From contig NZ_CP014160.1 of NCBI RefSeq assembly GCF_001543145.1, positions 992,001 to 1,056,000 on the forward strand: a stretch of 64,000 bases of DNA, in the 5' to 3' direction. A model generated the notes under the pieces. It saw nothing but the letters and a program-made list of their open reading frames with translations. It had not been told where the DNA came from and ran no database searches. This DNA comes from Aerococcus sanguinicola. GTDB lineage: Bacteria; Bacillota; Bacilli; Lactobacillales; Aerococcaceae. The translations under genes and the position numbers were made by a program. Positions 52,744 through 61,669 of the stretch are shown one piece after another. Numbering within the stretch: position 1 is the first letter of the stretch; every line of letters starts with the position of its first letter.

Positions 52744-54087
52744 TTATTGGTGCTTAGCTAATGAGCCCATTGGATCCCATGGGGCGAGGTGGATCGGCTC
52801 TTGGTCGTACTTGCCTTGCCAGTCGCTTGGCAGGTAGCGGCTAGGGAGGGTGATTTGATAGTTGTATTCATCGAACCACTTGTCGGACATGCTGAAGATA
52901 CCGTCGTCACCGACCTTCTTGCCCCAGCTGTTTTCAACCTTCCAGTTGATGGCTTGGCCGTCCGCGTCTAGGTCGACACCGACCAGCACCATGGCATGGG
53001 TGAGGACGCTGACGCCGTAGTCGAGGCGGGCTTCCTTGCTGAGATTTAGGCTGTCGCCGAGAGTGGCTTCATAGTCGAAGAGATCGGTGTCCATGATCCC
53101 CCACTTGTTGTAGCTGGACTTGCCCACATCGCAACCAAACCAGACAGGAACCCCATCCTTGATGGCTGCAATGGCTGCTTCCTTGAGCACGTCGATCGGC
53201 GCATTGAGGTACTTAATCGGTTTTTCTTCGGCGATAGTACCCAGATAGTCTACGGTAAAGGTCTTGCCATAGGGTTTGTCTTGGGTTGGGGCGTTGATCA
53301 AGCTGACCATATCTTCCGTTTCGATGCCGCCGTAGTCTTGGAAGAAGCTTTGTGGAGTCAAGTCTTGGAGCTTGTGGTAGTTGCCGTCCTTGTCGCGGTA
53401 GCTGTAGTCGAAGACTTCAGGAACGGGCCCCAATGCTTTGACGAGTAATTGGTAGACAAAGTAGAGCTGTTGGTCGCGTTTCTTCGCTAAGTCGTCCTGG
53501 CTTTGGCCAGCTTGGCCAGCTTGGGCGGCTTGGCGGAGTTCATAGGCGAATTCCCGAAGCTTGTTATTGAGCGTTTCGTTGAGTAAGCGGGTGTTTGAGG
53601 AGTGGAAGCTTTCTGGCATAACTTCTTTCGGCACACTCCCGTATTTATTAAGGATGCCGGCGAACATTTCCCATTGGCCGCCATCTTCTTGTGGGGCTTG
53701 GAGGAGGTGCCAGATGAGCCGGTCATTGAGGTCGCGGTCAGCTGTCTCGATGATGCTATTGAGGAAGTAATTGGCTTTCTCAAGCTTGTCCCAGAAGAGG
53801 GTGTAGTTTTGTGAGAATTCGAAACTTTCCAGGTTGAGTTTTTCCATCACATGGACGCGGGCCGTGTTGAGGGCAGAGAACATCCAGCAGCGGCCGCTCG
53901 ATTTTTGGTCAGTGATTTTCCCACGCTTGGTTTCTTCAGAGAAGGCGAAGGGATGTTGGCGGCGGACGTCTGCGTTCAAGCTGGCCTCTTGGATCCCGAC
54001 CTGGTGGATGGCATGTTGGCTGGCCCGGTTGGTCGGGTCTTTTTCATATTTTTCTTTAAAAGCTTGTCTAAGTTCTTGGTTAATCAT
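52744..54087 (-). CDS. pepC: Aminopeptidase C (bleomycin hydrolase family)
   Basis: A 447-residue papain-like C1B cysteine aminopeptidase. The catalytic triad is Cys-67 in 'QKSSGRCWMFS', His in 'LTHAMVLVGV' and Asn in 'KVENSWGKKVGDDG'. It forms a cytoplasmic hexameric cage that trims N-terminal residues from peptides. The ORF is full length for the family. It is monocistronic with its own terminator. Confidence 0.95.
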   Translation of the reverse strand: MINQELRQAFKEKYEKDPTNRASQHAIHQVGIQEASLNADVRRQHPFAFSEETKRGKITDQKSSGRCWMFSALNTARVHVMEKLNLESFEFSQNYTLFWDKLEKANYFLNSIIETADRDLNDRLIWHLLQAPQEDGGQWEMFAGILNKYGSVPKEVMPESFHSSNTRLLNETLNNKLREFAYELRQAAQAGQAGQSQDDLAKKRDQQLYFVYQLLVKALGPVPEVFDYSYRDKDGNYHKLQDLTPQSFFQDYGGIETEDMVSLINAPTQDKPYGKTFTVDYLGTIAEEKPIKYLNAPIDVLKEAAIAAIKDGVPVWFGCDVGKSSYNKWGIMDTDLFDYEATLGDSLNLSKEARLDYGVSVLTHAMVLVGVDLDADGQAINWKVENSWGKKVGDDGIFSMSDKWFDEYNYQITLPSRYLPSDWQGKYDQEPIHLAPWDPMGSLAKHQ

Positions 54088-54259
54088 TCGAATCGCTCCT
54101 TTATTAAGCTAGATTACAGTATTATTCTAACAAAGACTGATCCAGTTGACAATTAGGGTAACCTAAAATACTCCTGGGCAATTTTGAAAAATAGCGAATG
54201 CAAGTTCGCCTCATTTTTGCTAGAATAGAAGCAGACTTTTTTCGGATGGGGGTAGCGGG

Positions 54260-55395
54260 ATGCAAGTTATTTTTTCTTTGATATTATTACTGAGTCTAGG
54301 CTTTATGTTTTATTATTGGCAGCGAAGTTTGACCAAGCGACGGATTACGGCCTTTACGGCATTGAATGGGGTCTTGGGCCTGATTGCGACCAATGACCTC
54401 AAGGCAGCCCTCGCGACTTTTGCAGTCTTGAGCGCTATCTTCTCGGCCTTGAATATTAGACGGAATAAGCGCTGGCGGAACTTGGCCGTTATCCTGGCGG
54501 TAGTGTCAACGGTGATCCTCTTGGTAGTGTCGGCTAGTCCGGCGCCTCAGAAACTGCCGGGCGATGCGGGCCAAACTTCCTATTCTCAAGCCCAGCGCTC
54601 GGCTTCGTCAGAGAGCGGCAGCCAGGCATCTTCTGCTTCCCAGTCGGGGGATGACAAACTCCACTACCCCGAGCTTCCTGCCCAAACAGAGGAGGGGAGC
54701 GAAGACCTGCCGGGTAAGGATCGGACGGCGCCGCCAGCCCCCATGATCCGGAGCCCGAAGCAGGGGGTGTGGTGCCCCAGGTTCCGGCTGACCAAGCCTA
54801 TGTGGCCGTCAACAGCAACATCCCTCACTTCAGCAACGCAGACATCTCCTCCACCCAGGCCTATGAGGACTATGGACAGTTGGATGCTTACGGTCGAGTA
54901 ACGGCGGCCAATGCGGTCCTGGGCCAGGAGCTCATGCCGGACGAGGACCGGGGAGATATCTCATCAATTCGTCCGACTGGTTGGAAGCAGGCTAAGTACC
55001 CCAGTGTGGATGGGGGCTGGCTTTACAATCGCAGCCACTTGATTGGCTACCAGTTGACTGGAGAGAATGCCAATATCCGCAACCTGATGACCGGCACCCG
55101 CTACTTCAATGTGGAAGGCATGCTTCCCTTTGAGAACTATGTGGCCAATTATATTGAAGAAACGGGCAACCATGTCCGCTACCGGGTGACCCCAGTCTTT
55201 GAAGGGGAGAATATGTTGGCGTCCGGCGTCTATATGGAGGCCTTCTCCATTGAAGACAACGGAGAAGGCATTAAATTCAATGTCTTTGTGCCCAACCGCC
55301 AACCCCAGGTCGCTATCGACTACCGGACCGGTGCCAGTCGCGGCCAGGAAGGGCCCCTAGAAGAAGATGAGCTTCCTAAGCTTCCTCAAGAATAA
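54260..55395 (+). pseudogene. Membrane-anchored DNA/RNA non-specific endonuclease, frameshifted
   Basis: Two overlapping frames make one protein. Frame 1 (54260-54901) gives an N-terminal region with about three hydrophobic helices and a Ser/Gln-rich linker, then becomes nonsense. The other frame, open from 54718 to 55395, continues a Glu/Pro-rich linker into an EndA-like nuclease domain: 'VNSNIPHF', catalytic 'LYNRSHLIGYQLTG', and 'RNLMTGTRYFN'. One missing base between 54715 and 54770, where C5 (54738-54742) and G5 (54763-54767) runs occur, would explain it. Sequencing error, phase variation or true decay are all possible. A GTG at 54769 could start a soluble nuclease. Confidence 0.78.
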
Positions 55396-55460
55396 AAAGA
55401 TCATTATCCATTCAAAAAATCCAGGTGCAAACAGACCGGCACCTGGATTTTTTGTGGGGA

Positions 55461-55749
55461 TTACTGATTGTTTATAGTAGGCTTCTGGCTATCGATAGGA
55501 ACTTCTTGGCTGGTCCCTTCTTGATTAGCTGCTTCTGGCTGACTGTTAGAGGAGGCTTCAGAGTCTGGCTTTGAGCTTGAAGCGCCGTCAGCATTATCTT
55601 CAACAATGGGTTGGGTTTGACCTGATTTGACTTCCTGGCTCTCTTGGCTAGCGGCAGGTTCTTCGGCTTCTTCTTCGCGGCTCACCTTATTACAGGCGAC
55701 CAGGCTGACGAGAGAGGAGGCAGAGGCCTAGTTTCAATCGATTCTTCAT
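55461..55749 (-). pseudogene. Lipoprotein gene with a frameshifted signal peptide
   Basis: The ATG at 55749 (ribosome site AGGAG) starts MKNRLKL, then this frame stops after 19 codons. A second frame, opening directly after, reads ASASSLVSLVACNKVSREEE, which has a lipobox (LVAC) and continues into a Glu/Ser/Gln-rich 74-residue tail ending at 55461. A single-base shift near 55727 joins them. As it stands the lipidated product cannot be made. The tail is low complexity and gives no function. Confidence 0.6.
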
Positions 55750-56344
55750 ATCTTTAACTCCTAATTTTTCTTTGTTTGTCGGGTTCACGCTTAGTCTATC
55801 ACAGTTTTTTTATGAAGGGGAGGGGAAAGGGACATGTTTTTAATTTTCAAGTGGTCGATTTGTAAATCTTGGGTGAAGAAGGGCCAGCTATTTAGGGCAT
55901 TATTGCTGGTTTTCTGTCTTTTTTGCGATCTTTTAAGTATTCTTTCCTTTACAAGGGCGAGAAGCGAGCAACTTGCTTTTTTTGCTAGCTTTTATGGTGG
56001 AAAGATTTACGTATCGAAAAAGAAAGGTCAAGCCTCTCGATAAAGGGCTTGACTTCGAAGTTTAAGCCAATCCCGATGCTTTGGCGAAGCTTGAAAGGGG
56101 CGATAAGCTGACCAATCTTTACAGAGGCTCGCCAAGAGCATTTGAAGACAAGAAAGAGATTTCTTATACTGAAGGCGCAATGAGCTCTCGGAGGCGCGCT
56201 AGCTTGGATGATCCGTTGGCCGGACTTATTGTAGCCTTTCTTACAAGAAGTAAGATGTTTGCTTTTGAACTTGTCATAAAGATGATAGAATAGAAGTTAA
56301 GAACATTGAATACTACTTGTAATCCAGAGAAGGGTGGTAAGTGC
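55750..56344. other. Intergenic region with hairpins and a doubtful small ORF
   Basis: A 69-codon plus-strand frame (55834-56043, hydrophobic start, GGAGGGG upstream) ends inside a hairpin GTCAAGCC/GGCTTGAC (56029-56054). A second inverted repeat ACTTCGAAGT follows. A possible cysS promoter -10 (TAGAAT) is at about 56286. No T-box for cysteine was found although AGGGTGG precedes the cysS start. Confidence 0.35.
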
Positions 56345-57763
56345 ATGTTGAAGATTTACAACACCTTAACCAATCAAAAAGAAGAATTTAAAGCCATTGA
56401 AGAGGGCAAGATTTCCATGTATGTGTGTGGACCAACTGTCTACAATTATATTCATATTGGGAATGCCCGCAGTGTCGTTGCCTTTGATACCATCCGCCGT
56501 TATTTCTTATACCGCGGCTATGACGTTAACTTTGTGTCCAACTTTACAGATGTTGACGACAAGATCATCAACCGGGCCAATGAAGAAGGCATTAGTGCCA
56601 AGGAAGTGGCGGATAAGTACATTGAAGCCTACTATGCCGACACCGATGCCCTCAATGTGATGCGGGCGACCCGCAATACCCGGGTGGTGGAGACCATGGA
56701 CGATATTATTGCCTTCGTGGAAGACCTGATCGCTAAGGGCTTTGCCTATGAGCTCGATGGCGATGTCTACTATCGGGCCCGCCGTTTCGACCACTATGGC
56801 TGCCTGTCTGACCAGTCCATTGATGACTTGCGCGAGGGGGCCAGCGAACGGGTAGGGATCGATTCCCAGGCCAAGAAGGAAGACAGTGTGGACTTTGCCC
56901 TGTGGAAGGCGGCTAAGCCAGGCGAACCTTCTTGGGAATCGCCTTGGGGCCAAGGCCGTCCAGGCTGGCATATCGAATGCTCGGTCATGGCAACCAAGTA
57001 TTTGGCCGATACCATTGACATCCACGGCGGGGGCCATGACTTGATCTTCCCCCACCACGAGAATGAAATTGCCCAGTCGGAAGCTAAGACGGGCCAGCCT
57101 TTTGCCCATTATTGGATGCATAATGGTTTTGTGACGATTGGTGATGATGGTGAGAAGATGAGTAAATCCCTAGGGAACTTCGTCTTGGCGCACGATTTAA
57201 TTGAGAAGGTGGATCCACAAGTCATCCGCTTCTTCCTATCCAGCGCCCACTACCGCAGTCCCCTTAAATTCAGCGAGTCAAGTCTTGACGATGCACGGAA
57301 GAATTTAGAACATCTCCGGATTGCTTATCAGAATATCAACTACCGCCTAAAGGATGCGGTTGACCAGCTGGCTGATGATGATGTGGCCTTGGTCAAGCGC
57401 GACCAGTTCCAGGTGGACTTTATCGAGGCCATGGATGATGACATTAATGCGCCGAATGGCTTGACGGTAATCTATCAATTGATGCGGGAGATCAACCGTT
57501 ACTTAGAAGCAGACCAAGTATCTAAAGTAGTGCTTGAAGCCTACCGCGACCTCTATCTCGAATTCTTAGGGATCTTCGGGGTGACCTTCACTGAAGACAA
57601 GGAACTCTTGGATGATGATATCCAGGCCCTGATTGAGGAACGTGACCAGGCCCGGGCTAACAAGGATTATGCCCGCAGTGATGCCATCCGCGACCAGTTA
57701 AAGGCAGAAGGGATCATCCTAGACGATACCCCTCAAGGCACCCGCTGGAGAAGAAGTGAGTAG
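56345..57763 (+). CDS. cysS: Cysteinyl-tRNA synthetase
   Basis: A 472-residue class I synthetase: zinc-site Cys in '[19 protein letters not shown]' with the HIGH-like HIGN, second zinc segment '[14 protein letters not shown]', '[21 protein letters not shown]', and KMSKS ('[11 protein letters not shown]'). ATG 56345 follows AAGGGTGG; an in-frame upstream start has no better site. It leads cysS-mrnC-rlmB-yacP-sigH, the conserved Firmicute order. Confidence 0.96.
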   Translation: MLKIYNTLTNQKEEFKAIEEGKISMYVCGPTVYNYIHIGNARSVVAFDTIRRYFLYRGYDVNFVSNFTDVDDKIINRANEEGISAKEVADKYIEAYYADTDALNVMRATRNTRVVETMDDIIAFVEDLIAKGFAYELDGDVYYRARRFDHYGCLSDQSIDDLREGASERVGIDSQAKKEDSVDFALWKAAKPGEPSWESPWGQGRPGWHIECSVMATKYLADTIDIHGGGHDLIFPHHENEIAQSEAKTGQPFAHYWMHNGFVTIGDDGEKMSKSLGNFVLAHDLIEKVDPQVIRFFLSSAHYRSPLKFSESSLDDARKNLEHLRIAYQNINYRLKDAVDQLADDDVALVKRDQFQVDFIEAMDDDINAPNGLTVIYQLMREINRYLEADQVSKVVLEAYRDLYLEFLGIFGVTFTEDKELLDDDIQALIEERDQARANKDYARSDAIRDQLKAEGIILDDTPQGTRWRRSE

Positions 57764-58177
57764 ATGAAGGACCAAGCGATCAAACAACTGAGTGGCTTGC
57801 CCCTGGCCTATATGGGGGATGCCGCTTGGGAAATCTGTGTCCGTCAGACCTTACTGGAACGCGGGCTCACCCGGCCTAAAGACCTCCACCGAGAGGCTAC
57901 TGCCTATGTGAGTGCACGCGGCCAAGCCCAGGCCATGGAGGTCCTACTTGAAGGTGACCGCTTGACTGAGGAAGAGATCCGCATTTATAAGCGGGGACGG
58001 AATGCCTCCCCCCATACGTCAGCCAAGAATGCCAGCAAGCAGGACTACCGGGTGGCGACGGGTTTTGAAGCCTTGATGGGTTACTTGTACCTGATCCAGC
58101 CCCAGGGACGTTTTGAAGACTTGAGCCAGGAATGTCTGGCGATTATAGAGGAGCGAATTGACCATGAAAGAAAGTAA
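57764..58177 (+). CDS. mrnC: Mini-ribonuclease III
   Basis: A 137-residue RNase III catalytic domain without a dsRNA-binding domain: 'LPLAYMGDAAWEICVRQ' with catalytic Asp and 'YRVATGFEALMGYLYL' with catalytic Glu. It matures 23S rRNA ends. The ATG begins on the base after the cysS stop, and the ribosome site lies inside cysS. Confidence 0.95.
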   Translation: MKDQAIKQLSGLPLAYMGDAAWEICVRQTLLERGLTRPKDLHREATAYVSARGQAQAMEVLLEGDRLTEEEIRIYKRGRNASPHTSAKNASKQDYRVATGFEALMGYLYLIQPQGRFEDLSQECLAIIEERIDHERK

Positions 58178-58916
58178 AAGTTCCGACCAAGATTTTGTGA
58201 TAGGCTTCCATAGCGGCATGGAGGTCTTGGAACACTCGGACCGGGACGTCAACAAGGTCTTTATCCAAAAAGGCCTCCAAGACAAACGCCGCCAGCAGAT
58301 TGTCCGCGCCTGTAAGAAGGAAGGGGTGACCTTCCAGGAGGTGCCCAAGGCCAAGCTGGACCAGCTGAGTGATGGGGGCAACCACCAAGGCCTAGTAGTG
58401 GCAGTAGCTGCCTACCAATATGCCAGCCTGGAAGACCTCTTCCAGCGGGCCCGCGACCGGGAAGAAGACCCTTTCTTCTTAATGTTAGATGGGATTGAAG
58501 ATCCCCACAATTTGGGCTCGATCTTGCGGACAGCGGATGCGGTCGGCTGCCACGGCCTGATTATTCCAGAGCGCCGGGCAGTGGGTCTGACCCAGACGGT
58601 GGCTAAGACCTCTACCGGGGCGATTGAGCATGTGCCCGTTGCCCGGGTGACCAATCTCTCCCAGTGTGTCCGCCAGTTGAAGGAGGCGGGCGTCTGGGTC
58701 TTCGGGACCGACATGAAGGGGCAGAACTATTGGCAGATGGATGCCACCCTGCCTTTAGCCCTGGTGATTGGTAACGAAGGCAAGGGTATTTCGCCTGGCC
58801 TCAAGAAACACTTGGACGGCACGCTTGCCATCCCTATGCGCGGCCATGTTCAGAGCCTGAATGCTAGTGTGGCTGCTGCCCTCTTAATGTACCAAGTCTA
58901 CGCCAAACGTTCTTAA
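58164..58916 (+). CDS. rlmB: 23S rRNA (guanosine-2'-O)-methyltransferase RlmB (TrmH/SpoU family)
   Basis: A 250-residue SpoU methyltransferase: N-terminal substrate-binding domain (1-80) and knotted SAM domain with 'FFLMLDGIEDPHNLGSILRTADAVGCHGLII', 'ALVIGNEGKGIS' and 'LNASVAAALLMYQ'. ATG 58164 follows GAGGAG; it overlaps mrnC by 14 nt. Confidence 0.94.
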   Translation: MKESKSSDQDFVIGFHSGMEVLEHSDRDVNKVFIQKGLQDKRRQQIVRACKKEGVTFQEVPKAKLDQLSDGGNHQGLVVAVAAYQYASLEDLFQRARDREEDPFFLMLDGIEDPHNLGSILRTADAVGCHGLIIPERRAVGLTQTVAKTSTGAIEHVPVARVTNLSQCVRQLKEAGVWVFGTDMKGQNYWQMDATLPLALVIGNEGKGISPGLKKHLDGTLAIPMRGHVQSLNASVAAALLMYQVYAKRS

Positions 58917-58935
58917 CCTGATAGAGGAGGTCAGT

Positions 58936-59457
58936 ATGAAGCGAAACCGATTAATTGTCGATGGTTATAATATGATTGGCTCCTGGCCTCCACTCAAACG
59001 GCTCAAGGACCAAGATCAGATCGAGGAGGCCCGGGACCTCTTACTGGAACTCTTGTCTAACTATGCCGCCTACCATAACTACGAGACCTGGGTTGTCTTC
59101 GATGCCATGTTCGTTCCCGGCCTCTCCCAGACCTATGACCAGTACAAGCTTCATGTGGTCTATACCGCTGAGAAGGAGACGGCCGATGCCTATATTGAGG
59201 CCATGATGGATGAGATGGTGGGAGTCTTGCGCAATGTGACCGTTGCGACCAGTGACTTGGCGGAGCAGCGGATGGTCTTCCAGAAGGGAGCCCTGCGCAA
59301 GTCCGCCAACGAACTCTGGCACGACATCCAAAAGACCCAGCTCGACATTAGCCAGGGCGATGAGAACTATGATCCCAACGCCTACCGGCGGATGGTGCCC
59401 TGGTCCTACCAACAGATGCGCGACTTGAAGTCTCTCTTAGAGGACCTCTCCAAATAA
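58936..59457 (+). CDS. rae1: NYN-domain endoribonuclease YacP/Rae1
   Basis: A 173-residue PIN-like NYN protein: 'LIVDGYNMIGSWP', 'NYETWVVFDAMFVPG', 'VVYTAEKETADAYIEAMM', 'VTVATSDLAEQRMVFQKGALRKSANEL'. In B. subtilis Rae1 cleaves mRNA in the ribosomal A site. Lies 19 nt after rlmB in the conserved cluster. Confidence 0.92.
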   Translation: MKRNRLIVDGYNMIGSWPPLKRLKDQDQIEEARDLLLELLSNYAAYHNYETWVVFDAMFVPGLSQTYDQYKLHVVYTAEKETADAYIEAMMDEMVGVLRNVTVATSDLAEQRMVFQKGALRKSANELWHDIQKTQLDISQGDENYDPNAYRRMVPWSYQQMRDLKSLLEDLSK

Positions 59458-59500
59458 TTTCTTCTGATAAGTAATCCTGCCTAATACTAGGGAGGATACC

Positions 59501-60103
59501 ATGACCACTTGGAAGAACCGTGCTGCTAATGACCATAAACTTTGCCAGGCTGCTAGCCAGGGCCAGGAAGAAGCCTTCAGCGAACTCTACTGGCTCTACC
59601 GCCCCTTGATGGGTTACTTCTATCCCCGGGTGCGCGGCTATATGGACTATGATGACTTTCTCCAGGAAGCGGGAAGCCAGCTCTTTGAATGCGTCAACCG
59701 CTACCAGGCGGGCGAAGCCGGACAAGCGAGCTTCTACACCTTCTATGCCAACTGCCTGCAGTATTTAATTTGTAATATCTACCGCCACTACCAAACAGAG
59801 AAGCGGCGGATGCCCGATCCCTCGGTGTCCATTAACTGCCCCGTCGCTCAACTGGAAGACCAATTGGCCGCCTATGCCCATATCGACCACGATCCCCAAG
59901 CTGCTTATGCCTTTCATTATTATCTCGATTGTTTTGAGAGTGCCTTGTCCCCCATGGAGCGGGCCGTCCTAGCAGCTTACTTGGAAGGCCTGGACTGGCA
60001 AAACATCGGTAAGCAGCTCGGCATCGGGACGAAGTCTAGCCGTACGGCCTTCTACCGGGCCAAGTCCAAATTGGTCCAGCTCATTAAGGAAAATAAGCCT
60101 TGA
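59501..60103 (+). CDS. sigH: RNA polymerase sigma factor of the SigH/ComX type
   Basis: A 200-residue sigma-70-family protein. Region 2 contains 'AFSELYWLYRPLMGYFYPRVRGYMDYDDFLQEAGSQLF' and region 4 'SPMERAVLAAYLEGLDWQNIGKQLGIGTKSSRTAFYRAKSKL'. Its position after yacP matches sigH. In non-sporulating relatives this gene drives competence (ComX-like) genes; whether it does so here is unknown. Ends before the rpmG promoter. Confidence 0.87.
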   Translation: MTTWKNRAANDHKLCQAASQGQEEAFSELYWLYRPLMGYFYPRVRGYMDYDDFLQEAGSQLFECVNRYQAGEAGQASFYTFYANCLQYLICNIYRHYQTEKRRMPDPSVSINCPVAQLEDQLAAYAHIDHDPQAAYAFHYYLDCFESALSPMERAVLAAYLEGLDWQNIGKQLGIGTKSSRTAFYRAKSKLVQLIKENKP

Positions 60104-60120
60104 CCACTGACCAATCAAGT

Positions 60121-60149
60121 TTGACAAAAGCTCCAAAAATCGTTACTAT
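60121..60149 (+). promoter_or_regulatory. Promoter of rpmG-secE
   Basis: TTGACA (60121-60126), 17-nt spacer, TACTAT (60144-60149). Confidence 0.82.
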
Positions 60150-60188
60150 AACCAAGTATATGAAATAAGATAGAAATGGGGCAGCAGT

Positions 60189-60341
60189 ATGGCAACCAAA
60201 AAAATTATACTCGCATGCTCAAAGTGTGGCTCCCGTAACTATACAGTGAAGAGCAATCCAGCCAACCGGACAGAACGACTCGAAGTCAAAAAATTCTGCC
60301 GCCACTGCAAGGGCCATACTTTGCACCAACAAACCAAGTAA
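60189..60341 (+). CDS. rpmG: Ribosomal protein bL33
   Basis: A 50-residue protein starting [19 protein letters not shown] and ending in a second CxxC pair (FCRHC), the zinc-binding C+ form of bL33. Preceded by ATGGGGCAG (weak ribosome site) and a consensus-like promoter. It is normally followed by secE; here a type-IV repeat lies between. Confidence 0.95.
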   Translation: MATKKIILACSKCGSRNYTVKSNPANRTERLEVKKFCRHCKGHTLHQQTK

Positions 60342-60349
60342 GACAAGAG

Positions 60350-60470
60350 AGTGTGACAAAAGTCGGCCAGCTCTGGACCAGTGGAATAAACGCCAGAGCT
60401 GACTTTTGGAGCAGGTTTAGAAAAATAATTATTTATCAAAGAATAACTGGAGCTTTTGTCCCAGTTAACA
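60350..60470. repeat. Type-IV hairpin element between rpmG and secE
   Basis: GACAAAAGTC/GACTTTTG and AGCTCTGG/CCAGAGCT arms (60356-60413), ending GCAGGTTTAG, matching the element nested at 11529-11648 but with a shortened apex. A small hairpin AACTGG/CCAGTT follows (60442-60466). Confidence 0.75.
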
Positions 60471-60495
60471 AGTAAGATAAGAGAGGAAGCAGAAG

Positions 60496-60669
60496 ATGAG
60501 TTTTATCAAAGGAGTCTTTCATGAAATGCGTATGGTTGAATGGCCGTCTGGCAAACAACTCATGCGCGACACAGGAATCGTCTTAATCACCATCCTCATC
60601 GCCGCCATCTACCTCGGCGTTGTCGATGAACTAGTCACCATGCTCTTCGGTTGGTTCATTCAATTGTAA
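60496..60669 (+). CDS. secE: Preprotein translocase subunit SecE
   Basis: A 57-residue single-helix protein starting MSFIKGVFHEMRMVEWPSGK, with the conserved 'E...V.WPS.K.L' followed by one membrane segment (about 28-50). It stabilises SecY. GAGGAAG is the ribosome site. nusG, which nearly always follows secE, is not next; type-I elements begin 1 nt after the stop codon. Confidence 0.93.
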   Translation: MSFIKGVFHEMRMVEWPSGKQLMRDTGIVLITILIAAIYLGVVDELVTMLFGWFIQL

Positions 60670-60670
60670 T

Positions 60671-61024
60671 AAGGGTGTGAGGGCTGGCGGTTAGCTTTCG
60701 TTCACTGGAGCAAGTCACCAAAGCAGTCTGAAAGACTAAAGGGTGTGAAGGCTAGCGGTAGAAATAGGGCTCTGGAGCCAAAAACCAGAGAAGACTGAAG
60801 GTCTTCGGCGGATTTTGGTGAAGAGGAACTATTTCTGCTAGCCTAAACCCGACTGCGTCGGAGACTTGTGAAGTGACACGAAAGCTGCCAGACCGAACCC
60901 GACTATACAGGGTGTGAGAGGATGCGGTAGAAAGGGACCTCTGGAGTAAAAGACTAGAGAAGGCTGAAAGCCTTCGACAGTCTTTTGCGAAGAGGAGCCC
61001 TTTCTGCATCCTCGAACCCGACTA
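60671..61024 (+). repeat. Type-I elements: one nested inside another, then a third
   Basis: Outer element 60671-60737 + 60855-60905 (arms CTGGC/GCCAG and AGCTTTCGT/ACGAAAGCT) is split at its apex by a complete inner element 60738-60854 (arms GGCTAGC/GCTAGCC and AGAAATAG/CTATTTCT). A third copy spans 60909-61024 (GAGGATGC/GCATCCTC). A further 5' fragment begins at 61027. Confidence 0.9.
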
Positions 61025-61077
61025 ACCAGGGTGAGTGCAAGACCAGCTATTTATAATGGCGTTCCCAATAGACATTG

Positions 61078-61119
61078 AACACCAGCACACCGTTAAGCGG
61101 TAGGCTGGTGTTTTTATTA
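61078..61119 (+). terminator. Terminator after the secE region
   Basis: AACACCAGC.CACCG...CGGTAGGCTGGTGTT followed by TTTATT. Confidence 0.8.
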
Positions 61120-61139
61120 GAATGAATTTGTAAAGAAAA

Positions 61140-61190
61140 GAGCACATTATAAAGAGCACACTATATTGTTTACCAATATAGTGTGCTCTT
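61140..61190 (-). terminator. Terminator of the minus-strand membrane protein gene
   Basis: AAGAGCACACTATATTG pairs perfectly with CAATATAGTGTGCTCTT, loop of 5 nt; an extra copy of AGAGCACATTATA lies beside it. Confidence 0.75.
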
Positions 61191-61235
61191 AAGCGTTCGA
61201 TGCTAAAAAGTCTTTGTGTACTTAATAATATTATT

Positions 61236-61436
61236 TTAAATCTTATCAGAATTGTTCTTTGCTTGTTCTTTAGCTTCTTGGATATCTTTCGTCCAAGCTT
61301 TATGTGAAATAAAACCTAAAAATCCACCTAAAAGCGTTGAGCCTAAAACACCTAGCGTGTCTTTAAAGCCTAAAGTAACTAATAAAATCATTGGCATGAC
61401 AATTCCCATAGTTCTAGAAATTTGTTTCTTTTTCAT
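61236..61436 (-). CDS. Small membrane protein, unknown
   Basis: A 66-residue protein with two helices ('GIVMPMILLVTLGF' and 'LGVLGSTLLGGFLGFISH') and a charged tail (KDIQEAKEQAKNNSDKI). ATG 61436 follows AAAGGGAT by 6 nt. It is the first gene of the AT-rich right-hand region. No family recognised. Confidence 0.6.
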   Translation of the reverse strand: MKKKQISRTMGIVMPMILLVTLGFKDTLGVLGSTLLGGFLGFISHKAWTKDIQEAKEQAKNNSDKI

Positions 61437-61669
61437 AATTATCCCTTTCAAGTTGACGATACATTTATAAGTGCATGCGAAAGTTTAAGATTCTAGATCC
61501 ATACTGAACGTTTAAAAAGTAATATTACTCCTAACTAATTTTTATATAGTGCTGTGAATTACACATTTATCCTAGCATATGAGTAAAAGGTCTTCAATTG
61601 ATAGCTGTTAGCAATTATATCTTAAACGTATTTTGATGAAATGATTTTCGAATAGAGGTGAAAGTTCTG

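Noticed and set aside
56320..56345. T-box upstream of cysS
   Set aside because: AGGGTGGTA resembles part of a T-box, but the full T-box core, antiterminator and terminator are absent; it serves as the ribosome site.
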